Below are positions 36,186 to 45,701 of a stretch of DNA of 55,841 nt, in pieces. The position numbers and the translations under genes were made by a program. The notes beneath the pieces are model-generated. The model saw only the letters and a program-made list of their open reading frames with translations. It searched no databases and was not told where the DNA came from. The stretch is from assembly GCF_007845645.1 (NCBI RefSeq), contig NZ_VCQV01000013.1, forward strand, positions 54,963-110,803, read 5' to 3'. Source of the stretch: Leekyejoonella antrihumi. Lineage in GTDB: Bacteria > Actinomycetota > Actinomycetes > Actinomycetales > Dermatophilaceae. Each line of letters starts with the position of its first letter. The stretch's first letter is position 1.

Positions 36186-38159
36186 TCAGTACGAGTCGTG
36201 GGCACAGCTCCCGCTCGAGGAGGACCCGCATACCTCGCCGTGACCAGAGGCCGGGACGTCGAGTGCAGGATTGCGATCGAAGAACCCGAAGGGGCGCAGG
36301 CTGAACCCTGCCTTGTCCGACGGCATGACCGGCCAGTCCTCCGGCCGGGTGATGTGGTGGATCCCGAAGACGTACCAGAGAACCACGTCGGTGTCCTCGA
36401 TCGAGCGGTTCCGCGCGGTCCACGCCGGTAGGCCCTCATCCGTGACGCTCTGGTTGACGAACTCACCGCAGGGCCACCGCTCGGCGGGGTCATACGGCGT
36501 CACCCACAGCGTGTGCCCGATCACCTTGGCGCGCTGGAGCACTGGCGACGCCTCGTCGAACATCGCCGGGAAGGTCGACGTCGGCGAAAGGGTGTATGCC
36601 GTGGGCGCACCGAACGCGTTCGTCCGCTTCGTGCTGGCCACTCGCCAGGTTCGGCGCGTCGCCCAGTTGCCGTCCTGCTTGCCCTCGGACTCCGTGCGCA
36701 GCGGGGTCGAGCGCACCCGCAGCGCAAGGCCGCTCGGGTTGTCCGGCCCCATCGGCAACGGCTCGCAGTCGTCGGCGTAGACCGTGTTGGCCTCCCCGTC
36801 GACGTCCAGGTCGAGCCGCGCCACCAGGAAGTGCTGGTGGTATGGCGCGTAGGTGCGTTCCCCGACGAGCGTCCCGTGCTGCGTGCTGGCACCCTCGTCG
36901 AGATGGGACACCACCATGATGCCAGTGGCCCGCGCCTCGAAGTCGACCGTGCCGTCCTGGTAGATGCTCCAGTAGAGCAGGTACTCGTAGTTGGCAACGG
37001 TGACGTGCGAGGAGATCGTCAGCCGCCGGGATCGGCGCACCTCCGCGCCGGCCACCTCGTCCACGTGCTTCCACAGCACGCGGTCGTCCTCCTCGTGGAT
37101 GCAGATCGCGTTCGGGATCACGCGGGGCCTGCCATGGCTGTCGTGCACGACCGCGTCGAGGTAGCGGATCTCGCCGAGGCAGTCGCAACCCAGAGAGAGC
37201 GAGGTGGTCATGAATCCGAGCCCCCACTCTCCGACGTCGAACGCCGTCCGCGCCTGGTGGTCGCTGGCCGGATCCCGATACGGGACAACCATCTCAGCGA
37301 TCGACAGCCGGTGCGCGATCGGACGATCCCGCCCGTCTTCGGCGTAGCTCAGGGTGTGCAGCACCAGTCCCTCGCGGTAGTTGAACCCGACTCGCACGGA
37401 CCATTTCTGCCACCGCAGCAGGTTCCCTTCGAGCGTGAATGACGGACCGTCGGGCTGGTTCACCTCCAGCGGGCGCACATCCGTGCGCTCGGTCTGACCC
37501 GGCACCAGGTCTGGAAGGTACTCTCCCATCACCTCGGGCGGCGGGCTCTGCGGGACGTTGTCATGGATCTCCAGCAGCTCCATCGCATTCAGGTCCACGA
37601 CACAGTGCAGACCGTCGACCGGGTTGGCGTAGGGGTTGGAGCGGGGACTGGTCCGGAACCACGTGTCGGTCCACGCCACCCGCCGGCCCTGATACCGCTC
37701 CGGCACCAGGAAACCGCCGTAGGTCCACGCGTCCATGTAGACGAGGTCCAGGTCGGTGATCCCCCGGGCGTGCAGAGCCGCGACCACCTCCGGGTGCAGC
37801 CGCAGCATCTGGTCGCACTCGCTCGCCTCGTCCATCGTGATGTTTGCCTGGCGGCCAGGTTGCTCGTCGAATGAGCGCACCGCACCCCCGCCCGACAGCT
37901 CGACGATCGCGACGTAGGTTGCGCCGTCGCTGCGGTTGAAGCAAACCACTCGCGCGCTTCGTTGCCAGCCGGCTCGCGGATCCCACTCCCGCAGCTGCAC
38001 CTTCGTCGGTTCAACCAGCTCGATTGACGCAAATCGCCAGCCCTCCCCCACTCCGCGACGTTCGCGGAGCACCGCGACCGCGAGCTCGATCTCCGCCTCG
38101 CTCAGTGGGTCGAGTGGATGCTCCGGTCCGTCACGGCTGGTCTCAGGCTTGTCCGACAT
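36186..38159 (-). CDS. Copper-containing primary-amine oxidase
   Basis: 657 residues. The topaquinone precursor Tyr lies in VANYEYLLYW (near residue 391), the catalytic base Asp in RTAFDVGEWGLG (near 308), and copper ligands in PYHQHFLVARLDLDVDG (HxH near 442-444) and a later His in IGHTLWVTPYD. It oxidises primary amines to aldehydes with release of ammonia and peroxide. The gene lies 16 bases after potC on the same strand, so it is the last gene of the polyamine-uptake operon. No signal peptide is seen, so the enzyme is probably cytoplasmic. Confidence 0.93.
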   Translation of the reverse strand: MSDKPETSRDGPEHPLDPLSEAEIELAVAVLRERRGVGEGWRFASIELVEPTKVQLREWDPRAGWQRSARVVCFNRSDGATYVAIVELSGGGAVRSFDEQPGRQANITMDEASECDQMLRLHPEVVAALHARGITDLDLVYMDAWTYGGFLVPERYQGRRVAWTDTWFRTSPRSNPYANPVDGLHCVVDLNAMELLEIHDNVPQSPPPEVMGEYLPDLVPGQTERTDVRPLEVNQPDGPSFTLEGNLLRWQKWSVRVGFNYREGLVLHTLSYAEDGRDRPIAHRLSIAEMVVPYRDPASDHQARTAFDVGEWGLGFMTTSLSLGCDCLGEIRYLDAVVHDSHGRPRVIPNAICIHEEDDRVLWKHVDEVAGAEVRRSRRLTISSHVTVANYEYLLYWSIYQDGTVDFEARATGIMVVSHLDEGASTQHGTLVGERTYAPYHQHFLVARLDLDVDGEANTVYADDCEPLPMGPDNPSGLALRVRSTPLRTESEGKQDGNWATRRTWRVASTKRTNAFGAPTAYTLSPTSTFPAMFDEASPVLQRAKVIGHTLWVTPYDPAERWPCGEFVNQSVTDEGLPAWTARNRSIEDTDVVLWYVFGIHHITRPEDWPVMPSDKAGFSLRPFGFFDRNPALDVPASGHGEVCGSSSSGSCAHDSY

Positions 38160-38174
38160 CGGGATCTCCTGCTC

Positions 38175-39014
38175 TCAGGCCTTCTTGCGGCGGCCGGCGA
38201 TCACGCTGTAGGCCGCGAGCGCCAGACCGAAGACGAAGATGAGGGTGCCCATGACGTTGACCTGCGCCGGAATGCCCAGCCGGGATGCGCCATACACCCA
38301 TAGGGGGAAGGTGACCGTCTGGCCGGCGTTGAAGCTGGTGGTCACGAAGTCGTCGATCGACAGGGCGAACGACAGCAACGCTCCCGCCATGATGCCGGGC
38401 ATGATCATCGGCAGGGTGACCTTCCGGAAGGCCACCATCGGCGTCGCACCCAGGTCCAGCGCCGCCTCCTTGAGCGAAGAGTCCAGTCCGGCCACCCGCG
38501 CCTGAACCGTCACGGCTACGAACGGGATACAGAACATGATGTGCGCCAGCAGGATCGTCACGTAGCCGCGCGGGATATTCAGCGTCAGAAACAGTGACAG
38601 CAGCGACGTGCCGAGCACCAGCTCCGGCGTGGCGATCTGCGCGAATACGACCAGGCTGAGCGGCCCCTTGCCCCGGAATCGGTATCGCCCCAGCGCGAGC
38701 CCCAGCGCACCACCGATCGCCACGGACACGATCGTGACGATGATGGCAATGGTGATCGAGTTGACCAGCGCATCGGTCAGCCCACCGATCGAGAAGAGCT
38801 CCCGGTACCACTTCAGGGTGAAGCCCTGAAAGCTGATGTTGTAGCGGCCCTTCGTGTTGTTGAACCCGAAGAGAATCATCACAAAGATCGGCAGGCAGAG
38901 ATAGAGCAGTACGGCCCAGGTGTAGACCGGAAGGATGTAGTAGGTCCACCGCCGCTTCGGACGCCGGTAGCGTTCGTCCGCCGCCGAGTTGGCCTTGGAC
39001 ATCGTCGTTGTCAT
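38175..39014 (-). CDS. potC: Polyamine ABC transporter permease (PotC-like)
   Basis: 279 residues with six membrane segments (YTWAVLLYLCLPIFVMILFGF at the start) and the permease loop EAALDLGATPMVAFRKVTLP. The C-terminal part SFALSIDDFVTTSFNAG is typical of PotC. It forms the membrane channel with PotB. The start overlaps the end of potB by four bases (ATGA), and the copper amine oxidase follows after 16 bases. Confidence 0.9.
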   Translation of the reverse strand: MTTTMSKANSAADERYRRPKRRWTYYILPVYTWAVLLYLCLPIFVMILFGFNNTKGRYNISFQGFTLKWYRELFSIGGLTDALVNSITIAIIVTIVSVAIGGALGLALGRYRFRGKGPLSLVVFAQIATPELVLGTSLLSLFLTLNIPRGYVTILLAHIMFCIPFVAVTVQARVAGLDSSLKEAALDLGATPMVAFRKVTLPMIMPGIMAGALLSFALSIDDFVTTSFNAGQTVTFPLWVYGASRLGIPAQVNVMGTLIFVFGLALAAYSVIAGRRKKA

Positions 39015-39922
39015 AGCGCGGCCGCCTCCATCACGTCCTTGGTGCCGAGGGCTCTGGCGTATACGAAGATGCCGATCAGCAGCACGCCCATCAGGGTGAA
39101 CGACAGGGCCGACGCACCCGCGTAGTCGTTGTTCGTCAGATACAACGTGTAGATGACGTTGCCGATCATCGTGGTCTTCGCGCCGCCCAAGAGCTGGGCG
39201 TTGACAAAGTCGGATGCAACGGGGACGAACGTCATCAGCACGCCGGCGAAGATGCCGGGCACCGTCAACGGGAAGACAACCCGCAACAGGGCCTGAAACT
39301 TGCTGGCATACAGGTCATTCGCCGCTTCCATCAGCCGCGAATCAAGTCGCTCGATGGACACATAGAGTGGCAGCACCATGAACGGCAAGTAGTTGTAGGT
39401 GAGTCCGCATATCACCGCGACCGGTGTCGCGAGCAGGTGGAAGCCCGAGCCGACCAGATGCAGGTTCTTCAAAGTGCCCAGCACGAACCCGTTGTCGGCG
39501 AGGATGAACTGCCACTGCAGCGTCCGGATCACGAACGACACGAAGAAGGGCAGCAGGATGATCAGCAGATAGCTCGACTTGTTGCGCCCCCCTCGCATCG
39601 CGATCCAGTAGGCCATCGGGTAGGCGAGCACGATAGTCAGCACGGTGACGATCACCGCATACATGATCGATCGGATGAACTGGTCGTGATAGAGGCTGAT
39701 CGTGTGACCGTAGGTCGCGAAGTGGAACGTCTGCGTAAAGCCGTGGATGAAGTCGCCGGTCATGAGCGACAGCGACAGCAGGTAGATCATCGGGACGACG
39801 AAGAAGATCGCCAACCACAGACCACCGGGAAGGGCGAGCCAGTATCCGGTGAGCCTGCCGAAGCGTCGACGGAATCCGCCTGCGGCCAGGCGGGATGCGT
39901 CGTCGGCGTGCACCCTGCTCAT
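39011..39922 (-). CDS. potB: Polyamine ABC transporter permease (PotB-like)
   Basis: 303 residues with six membrane segments; YWLALPGGLWLAIFFVVPMIYLL and the permease loop EAANDLYASKFQALLRVVFPLT are clear. It pairs with PotC and the ATPase PotA. It begins 34 bases after potD and overlaps potC by four bases, as part of one operon. Confidence 0.9.
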   Translation of the reverse strand: MSRVHADDASRLAAGGFRRRFGRLTGYWLALPGGLWLAIFFVVPMIYLLSLSLMTGDFIHGFTQTFHFATYGHTISLYHDQFIRSIMYAVIVTVLTIVLAYPMAYWIAMRGGRNKSSYLLIILLPFFVSFVIRTLQWQFILADNGFVLGTLKNLHLVGSGFHLLATPVAVICGLTYNYLPFMVLPLYVSIERLDSRLMEAANDLYASKFQALLRVVFPLTVPGIFAGVLMTFVPVASDFVNAQLLGGAKTTMIGNVIYTLYLTNNDYAGASALSFTLMGVLLIGIFVYARALGTKDVMEAAAL

Positions 39923-39956
39923 CGTCGGGCTCCCGTGCGTGCCGCCTGCCGGACGG

Positions 39957-41222
39957 TCATGACTCGTACACCGGCTCGAAGATCAGGTTCCATACCGGCA
40001 CCTCCTCCGGGGTCAGGGTCGCGTAGCGGTAGAGCTTGGACTCCATCGCCTTGGTGGGGAAGACGAGCGGACTGTCCGCGATCTGCTCCAGGGACGTCCG
40101 GTCGGCCTTGGCCGTGGCGGCCTTCGCGTCGTCGAGGATGTACTTCTTCGCGCCCGGCACCGGCGTGAAGTAGTTGACGTACTCGGCGATCATGGCCGCG
40201 ATCTTGGGGTCGTAGACGAAATTCATCAGCTTCATGGCTGACACCGGGTTCTGCGAGTAGAGCGGGATGCACAGGTTGTCCGTCCACACGACCGCTCCCT
40301 GCTCGGGGACCACGAACTTCAAGTCCAGCCCGGGAGTGGACGCATTGGCCTGGAAGATGTCACCCGACCACGCCATCGTGATCCACAGGTCGCCCTTCGA
40401 CAGCGGCGCGATGTAGTCCTGCTGGTAGTACGCCCGCACCAGCCCCTCGTCACGCTGCTGAGTGAGCCTCTTCGCGGCGCGGCGCCAGTCGGCCTCGGTG
40501 GACTTCGCCGGATCCACGCCAATGCCGACGAGAGCGAGATTCGGCAGGTCCTGATTGTCGGCCATCATCCCGACCTTGCCCTTGAATGCCGGGTCGAACA
40601 GGTCGTCGAAGCTGGTGATCGGACGCTTGACATACTTGGGGTTGTACGCGATTCCGGTCATCCCGGACTGCCACGGCACGGTGAACTTGTTGCCCGGGTC
40701 GAACGTCGGGTTCTTCGCCGTCGCATCGGCATACCTGAAGAAGTTCGGGATCATCGCGTGATCGAGCGGAATGACGTAGTTCAGCTCCGTCATCTGGGTC
40801 AGGTAGATGCCGTTGGTCAAGACCATCAGGTCGTAGCCGGTGGACTGGTGGGAGGCGAGCACCGGCCGGATGGACCCGACGAACGAGTCCATGTCCTGGA
40901 TGACCTCCTGGTAGTTGACCTGTATCCCGGTCTCCTTGGTGAACTCCTGCAGTGAGGGGTGCACCGTCTTGCCCTTGACGGTCGCCGTGTCGATATAGAG
41001 CGGCCACTGCGCCCAGTCGAGATACTTCGTCGGCTTTTGGTGGCTCCAGTAGTCCGACGGCGCCGCCTTCGCCCGGGCACCGGCGACACCGCAACCGGCG
41101 AGCAGCCCGGTGCCGGCGAGCAGGCCGGCCGCGCGCAGCATGTCGCGCCGGCTGTAGCGGCGCTGCATGGAGCCGCGCAGGATCGAGGGGTCGCGGGGGT
41201 AGGGCGGGTCAGCCGGCGTCAT
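39957..41222 (-). CDS. potD: Polyamine-binding lipoprotein (PotD-like)
   Basis: About 421 residues. A twin-arginine signal (RRYSRRDMLRAAG) is followed by a lipobox LAGC, so the protein is exported by Tat and lipid-anchored. The mature part is a PotD/PotF-type binding protein (YLDWAQWPLYID, YDLMVLTNGIYLTQM). ATG 41222 is chosen; GTG 41231 and ATG 41168 are in frame too. Its start overlaps the end of potA by 14 bases. It should capture spermidine or putrescine, although other amines are possible. Confidence 0.88.
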   Translation of the reverse strand: MTPADPPYPRDPSILRGSMQRRYSRRDMLRAAGLLAGTGLLAGCGVAGARAKAAPSDYWSHQKPTKYLDWAQWPLYIDTATVKGKTVHPSLQEFTKETGIQVNYQEVIQDMDSFVGSIRPVLASHQSTGYDLMVLTNGIYLTQMTELNYVIPLDHAMIPNFFRYADATAKNPTFDPGNKFTVPWQSGMTGIAYNPKYVKRPITSFDDLFDPAFKGKVGMMADNQDLPNLALVGIGVDPAKSTEADWRRAAKRLTQQRDEGLVRAYYQQDYIAPLSKGDLWITMAWSGDIFQANASTPGLDLKFVVPEQGAVVWTDNLCIPLYSQNPVSAMKLMNFVYDPKIAAMIAEYVNYFTPVPGAKKYILDDAKAATAKADRTSLEQIADSPLVFPTKAMESKLYRYATLTPEEVPVWNLIFEPVYES

Positions 41223-42399
41223 CGGCGGCACCGCCCTCGGTGGCAGCGGCGGGTTCGTCCACCAGCTGAAGCGAGTGCTGCGGCCGCCAGGTCAACCAGA
41301 CGGTGTCTCCGCGCTGCGCGGTGGACTCACTGGTCGAGTGGTTCTGCTCGAGGACGGTCAGCATCTCGCCACCGTTCAGGCGCACCTCGTAGGTGTTCGA
41401 CGTGCCGAGATAGACCATCTCCGCCACGGTGCCGGTCACCGCGCACCGCTCGTCGTCGGCCGCCGGCTCATCGCGGGAGAGGACGATCTTCTCCGGGCGG
41501 ACGCTGACGGCGATCCGGTCGCCGACCGCGGAACGATCCGTGGGGACGAGCACCCTGCCGTCCGCGCCGGCGTCGATCACCGCAATGCCTCGATCAACAC
41601 CGGTGACCTTGCCCTCCATGATGTTCGACGTCCCGAGGAAGCCCGCGACAAACCGGGTCGCCGGCCGCTCGTAGAGCTCGTGCGGGGTGCCGACCTGCTC
41701 CAGCAGTCCGCCGTTCATCACGACCAGCCGATCGCTCATCGTCAGGGCCTCACCCTGATCGTGGGTAACGAAGACGAAGGTGATCCCGACCTCCCGTTGA
41801 ATCCGTTTCAGCTCCACCTGCATGGCCTGGCGCAGCTTGAGGTCGAGAGCTGCGAGAGGCTCATCTAGCAGCAGCGCTCGGGGCCGGTTCACCAGGGCTC
41901 GGGCCAGCGCGACACGCTGCTGCTGTCCACCCGACAGCTGCTGCGGCCGCCGATCCCCGCGTTCCCCCAGGCCGACGATCTCCAACATCTCGCCCACCCG
42001 CTGACGGATCTCCTGCTTGTCGACGCGCTTGCGCTCCAGGCCGAACGAGACGTTCTCGGCGACGGTCATGTGCGGGAAGAGCGCGTAGCTCTGGAAGACC
42101 GTGTTGACGTCACGCTTGTACGGCGGGACGCCGACCATGTTCTGACCGTGCAGCAGGATCTCCCCCGCTGTCGGCTCCTCGAACCCGGCGATCATCCGCA
42201 GGGTGGTCGTCTTGCCGCATCCGGACGGTCCAAGGAGGCTGAAGAACTCCCCATCCTGGATCGCCAGGTCGAGGCTCCGGACGGCACTAAATGTCTCGGC
42301 CTTCGAATAGAAGGTCTTCTCGACGCCGCGCAGGTCGATCGCAGCGGCGGCAACACCCTGCCCGGCCTCGCGCCGTTCCTGTTCGGTTTGGCTGGTCAT
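41209..42399 (-). CDS. potA: Polyamine ABC transporter ATPase (PotA-like)
   Basis: 396 residues. Walker A GPSGCGKTTTLRM, signature LSGGQQQRVALARAL, Walker B ALLLDEPLAALD and H-loop VFVTHDQGEAL are intact, with a C-terminal TOBE domain (AVSVRPEKIVLS). It energises the PotBC permease. ATG 42399 has GGGAGC about nine bases upstream. It is the first gene of the operon; the frame is open up to 42519 but that stretch is leader sequence. Confidence 0.93.
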   Translation of the reverse strand: MTSQTEQERREAGQGVAAAAIDLRGVEKTFYSKAETFSAVRSLDLAIQDGEFFSLLGPSGCGKTTTLRMIAGFEEPTAGEILLHGQNMVGVPPYKRDVNTVFQSYALFPHMTVAENVSFGLERKRVDKQEIRQRVGEMLEIVGLGERGDRRPQQLSGGQQQRVALARALVNRPRALLLDEPLAALDLKLRQAMQVELKRIQREVGITFVFVTHDQGEALTMSDRLVVMNGGLLEQVGTPHELYERPATRFVAGFLGTSNIMEGKVTGVDRGIAVIDAGADGRVLVPTDRSAVGDRIAVSVRPEKIVLSRDEPAADDERCAVTGTVAEMVYLGTSNTYEVRLNGGEMLTVLEQNHSTSESTAQRGDTVWLTWRPQHSLQLVDEPAAATEGGAADDAG

Positions 42400-42800
42400 C
42401 TGTCGGCTCCCATCGAGTCGTGGCCATCGTTGAGATGGATGCTGGGTGCCACCTAAGGAGTGGCGGTGCGGTAAGCCGTCGTCATGGCGGGTCTCCGGCG
42501 GTCGTCCTGACGTGAGCACACTGGGAATCGGTGCTCGCTAGATGCGATCCTGACAGAATCCCACGAGCACGACAAGGGATTCAGTGGATTTTTTTTCAAA
42601 TTGCCACTAAATCAGTCGCAAGGCAGAGTTGAGTCCGCGCCGAGAGCGGCCAGGAACCGCATCCAGTCTGCCCCCAAAGCAACGAACCGCGCCAGGGTCC
42701 ACCGATCCCTGGCCTGGATGCATCGATCAGCGACCAAATCGGGATCAAACCGGGCACACACAACGAAATCAGTCGCGCATTCCTTGCCAATGCCGGCGGC
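42400..42800. other. Gene-free control region between pot operon and lrp
   Basis: About 400 bases with no convincing gene between divergent potA and lrp. It holds several repeat-type elements: IR GAATCCC/GGGATTC (42556-42582), IR TTCAGTGG/CCACTAAA around a T/A run (42580-42611), and the direct repeat AAATCAGTCGC at 42609-42619 and 42765-42775. These are candidates for Lrp binding and for the two promoters. Confidence 0.6.
42556..42611. promoter_or_regulatory. Candidate Lrp-type operators
   Basis: Two adjoining inverted repeats: GAATCCC-N13-GGGATTC (42556-42582) and TTCAGTGG-N16-CCACTAAA (42580-42611) with an AT-rich centre (eight T in a row). AT-rich palindromes fit Lrp/AsnC sites. They precede the pot operon and face lrp, so autoregulation and control of both sides are likely but not shown. 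Confidence 0.5.
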
Positions 42801-43349
42801 ATGGGCCACCATCGCAGGGTGACCTCCTCCCAGTCCTCGCGCGCCGCACATGGCCGGCGCGGCTCCGACAAACGTGGCGCCGGCGCACGTGCTCGGACGC
42901 CGATCGGTCTCGACGATGCGTCCAAGGCGATCATCGAGCACCTTCAGGCCGACGGACGCCGCTCGTACGCCACCATTGCCAGGAGTGTCGGGCTCTCGGA
43001 GGCGGCCGTGCGCCAGCGAGCCCAGAAGATGATCGATGCCGAGATCATGCAGATCGTCGCAGTCACCGATCCCGTCCAGGTGGGCTTCGACCGTCAGGCG
43101 ATGGTCGGTATCCGTGCCGACGGAGACCTCGAGGAGATCGCCACGCGGTTGTCCGAGATGCCGGAGGTCGACTACGTCGTGACGACCGCGGGATCTTTCG
43201 ACCTGCTGGTGGAGGTGGTCTGCCAGGACGACCAGGAGCTGCTCGACCTGGTTGCTCACCGGATCCGCACTCTGCCCGGCGTTTCCGTCACCGAGACCTT
43301 CGTCTATCTGAAGCTGAACAAGCAGCACTACAACTGGGGCACCAGGTGA
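42801..43349 (+). CDS. Lrp/AsnC-family transcriptional regulator
   Basis: 182 residues. After a basic N-terminal stretch of about 35 residues comes the Lrp helix-turn-helix (IGLDDASKAIIEHLQ, RSYATIARSVGLSEAAVRQR) and then the RAM ligand domain (VGFDRQAMVGIRADG, VTTAGSFDLLVEVVC). It probably responds to an amino acid or amine and controls the neighbouring transport and oxidase genes. ATG 42801 or GTG 42819 may start translation. The FAD oxidase gene follows after 37 bases, so both are cotranscribed. Confidence 0.9.
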   Translation: MGHHRRVTSSQSSRAAHGRRGSDKRGAGARARTPIGLDDASKAIIEHLQADGRRSYATIARSVGLSEAAVRQRAQKMIDAEIMQIVAVTDPVQVGFDRQAMVGIRADGDLEEIATRLSEMPEVDYVVTTAGSFDLLVEVVCQDDQELLDLVAHRIRTLPGVSVTETFVYLKLNKQHYNWGTR

Positions 43350-43386
43350 GCCGGCCGCCGTCCCCCGCGCGACACCCATCCCCAGC

Positions 43387-44742
43387 ATGACCACTCAACC
43401 GCTCTGGTGGGACGCGGTCTCCGCGACCGTACGCCCGCCACTCGTCGAGGATGCAGACGTCGATGTCTGCATCGTGGGAGGCGGGTTCACCGGGTTGTGG
43501 TCTGCCTACTACCTGCTGCAGGCCGACCCTTCACTGTCGGTGCTCGTCCTCGAGTCCGAGCACGTCGGCTTCGGCGCCAGTGGCCGCAACGGCGGCTGGG
43601 TGTCCGCGCTGTACCCCGCACCACCCGAGGTCCTCGCACGCACGCACGGGGATGCCGCGGCACGCGACCAGTACGCCGCGCTGCGTGAAAGTGTGCACGA
43701 GGTGGATCGGGTTGTGCAGACCGAGGGCATCGACTGCGGGTTCCGGCAGGGCGGCACGGTCGTCGTTGCGCGTAACCGCGCCCAGCGGGAGCGAGCACGG
43801 GCGGAGGTGCAGCACTCGACCCACTGGGGCATCGGGACGCAGTGGCTGGAGCAGTCCGAGGCAACGCATCGACTGGCCGCAGCCGGCGTCCTTGGCGCCA
43901 CCTACAACCCGCACTGCGCACGCATTCATCCGGTCCGCCTCGTCCGCGGCATCGCGGCCGCCGTCGAACGGCTCGGCGGCCGAATCGCCGAACACACCAC
44001 GGCGACACGGATTCAGGACCGAACGGTCCACACGACCCTCGGTCCCCTGGTGCGCGCGCATCACGTCATCCGAGCCACGGAGGCCTGGACCGCGCGCCTG
44101 CCGGACTTCGCCCGCCAGGTTGCACCGGTGTATTCACTGGTGGTTGCGACCGAGGCGCTGTCCCCAGGTCAGTGGGAGCAGATCGGTCTCGCGGACGCCG
44201 AGACCTTCAGCGAGCACCGCAATGTCATCGTCTACGGCCAGCGCAGCGTCGACGACCGGCTGGTGTTCGGCGGTCGAGGTGCTCCCTATCACTTCAGGTC
44301 GGGCATCCGGCCGGAGTTTGACCGGAACGAAAAGGTTTTCGATACTCTACGGCGTTCTTTGCGAGAGCTTCTGCCGGGCCTGGACGACGTCCGATTCACT
44401 CACGCGTGGGGTGGTCCGTTGGGCATCCCGCGTGACTGGCAGCCGAGCGTCGGGTACGACCCGGCAACCGGGCTCGGCTGGGCGGGCGGCTATGTCGGCG
44501 ACGGGGTAGCCCTGTCCAACCTCGCCGGCCGCACCGTCGCCGAGCTCGCCACCGGTCGCATCACCGCGATCTCGTCGCTGCCGTGGGTGCAGCACCTGTC
44601 GCGACCCTGGGAACCGGAGCCGTTGCGCTGGCTCGGGATCAACGCCGGCCTGCAGATCGCCTCGCTCGCCGACCGCGAGGAGCACCTGACCGGTCGACCG
44701 GCGAGGCTCGGCCGCCTACTCAGCCTGCTGACAAACCACTGA
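43387..44742 (+). CDS. FAD-dependent amine oxidase (PuuB-like)
   Basis: 451 residues of the DAO superfamily. The FAD motif VDVCIVGGGFTGLWSAYYL and GFGASGRNGGWVSAL fit gamma-glutamylputrescine oxidases and related enzymes; the C-terminal GGYVGDGVALSNLAGR is the second FAD contact. It would oxidise a polyamine or its gamma-glutamyl form to an aldehyde. It is cotranscribed with lrp and divergent from the pot/copper amine oxidase operon, which supports a polyamine catabolism role. No puuA, puuC or puuD gene is in the window. Confidence 0.88.
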   Translation: MTTQPLWWDAVSATVRPPLVEDADVDVCIVGGGFTGLWSAYYLLQADPSLSVLVLESEHVGFGASGRNGGWVSALYPAPPEVLARTHGDAAARDQYAALRESVHEVDRVVQTEGIDCGFRQGGTVVVARNRAQRERARAEVQHSTHWGIGTQWLEQSEATHRLAAAGVLGATYNPHCARIHPVRLVRGIAAAVERLGGRIAEHTTATRIQDRTVHTTLGPLVRAHHVIRATEAWTARLPDFARQVAPVYSLVVATEALSPGQWEQIGLADAETFSEHRNVIVYGQRSVDDRLVFGGRGAPYHFRSGIRPEFDRNEKVFDTLRRSLRELLPGLDDVRFTHAWGGPLGIPRDWQPSVGYDPATGLGWAGGYVGDGVALSNLAGRTVAELATGRITAISSLPWVQHLSRPWEPEPLRWLGINAGLQIASLADREEHLTGRPARLGRLLSLLTNH

Positions 44743-44774
44743 CGGCCACGAGCGAGATCCACCGCTCTAGAACG

Positions 44775-45701
44775 TCATCGAAACTCGGCGATACCCTCCC
44801 TGCCGTCGTACTCCAGGCCGTACTTGCCGATCAGACCCCAGCAGTCCGGCCGTGAGCCATCGGTGTCCGTGACGCCGTAGGCATCGGACAGCTGCCGCGA
44901 TGTGGCCACGGTGCCCGCGAACCGGTCCGCCCGCGGATCAGCCGCCAGTGCTGCCACTCCCCTGGCGAGGTAGGTCGGCGACTCGGAGATCCCGAAGCCC
45001 GGGACGGTGGCAAGTGCGTCTCGCCAGGTCGCCTCCGTGACCGCGAAGTGCTCCAACATGTTCTCCGAACGGAGCCATCCCGGTGTCACACCGAGTGCGA
45101 CGACCCGCCGGTCCCGCAGTTCATAGTGCAGGCCCTTGACGATGCGATCGACGTTCGCCTTGACCAGGTCGTAGTAGAAACCCACGCCGGGACGCACGTT
45201 GGCGTTGAACGCGCTGGTGCCGTCTGTGACCTCGATGAGCAGACCGCGATCTCCGCGCAGAATGAGTGGGATCGCCTTGGCACTGGTGATCAGGTGGGTA
45301 TCCACTCCCATCCGCAGCATCCGCAGTCCACCGGCCAGATCGTGCTCCCACAGCGGATGCCCCCAGTCTGCATACCGGTCGCCACCGAAGATGTCATTGA
45401 CCAGGATGTCGAGCCGGCCGTGATCACGGTCGATGCGCTCGACCAGACCGGCGACAGCATCGGGATCCTCGTGATCGACCCGCAATGCGCACCCGGCGCC
45501 GACCTGGTCGATGAGGTCGCCGGTCTCTTCGATGGTCTCCGGCCGGTCGATCTCCGACCGACCGGCCTGGCGACTGCTTCGGCCAGTCGCATACACGTGC
45601 GCCCCTGCACGGGCCAGCTCGACAGCGATCGCGCGGCCCGCTCCGCGGGTGGCTCCGGCAACGAGCGCAACCTTCCCATACAGTGCCCTATCTTCAGCCA
45701 T
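44775..45701 (-). CDS. SDR-family oxidoreductase
   Basis: 308 residues. The coenzyme motif is VAGATRGAGRAIA, with catalytic YDLVK (Tyr-x-x-x-Lys) and a longer C-terminal part than classical SDRs (PGWLRSENMLEHF and a tail ending EGIAEFR). Substrate unknown. ATG 45701 follows AAGGAGGAC. The start overlaps the TetR gene by eight bases on the same strand, so the two form one operon and the TetR probably controls the SDR. Confidence 0.88.
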   Translation of the reverse strand: MAEDRALYGKVALVAGATRGAGRAIAVELARAGAHVYATGRSSRQAGRSEIDRPETIEETGDLIDQVGAGCALRVDHEDPDAVAGLVERIDRDHGRLDILVNDIFGGDRYADWGHPLWEHDLAGGLRMLRMGVDTHLITSAKAIPLILRGDRGLLIEVTDGTSAFNANVRPGVGFYYDLVKANVDRIVKGLHYELRDRRVVALGVTPGWLRSENMLEHFAVTEATWRDALATVPGFGISESPTYLARGVAALAADPRADRFAGTVATSRQLSDAYGVTDTDGSRPDCWGLIGKYGLEYDGREGIAEFR

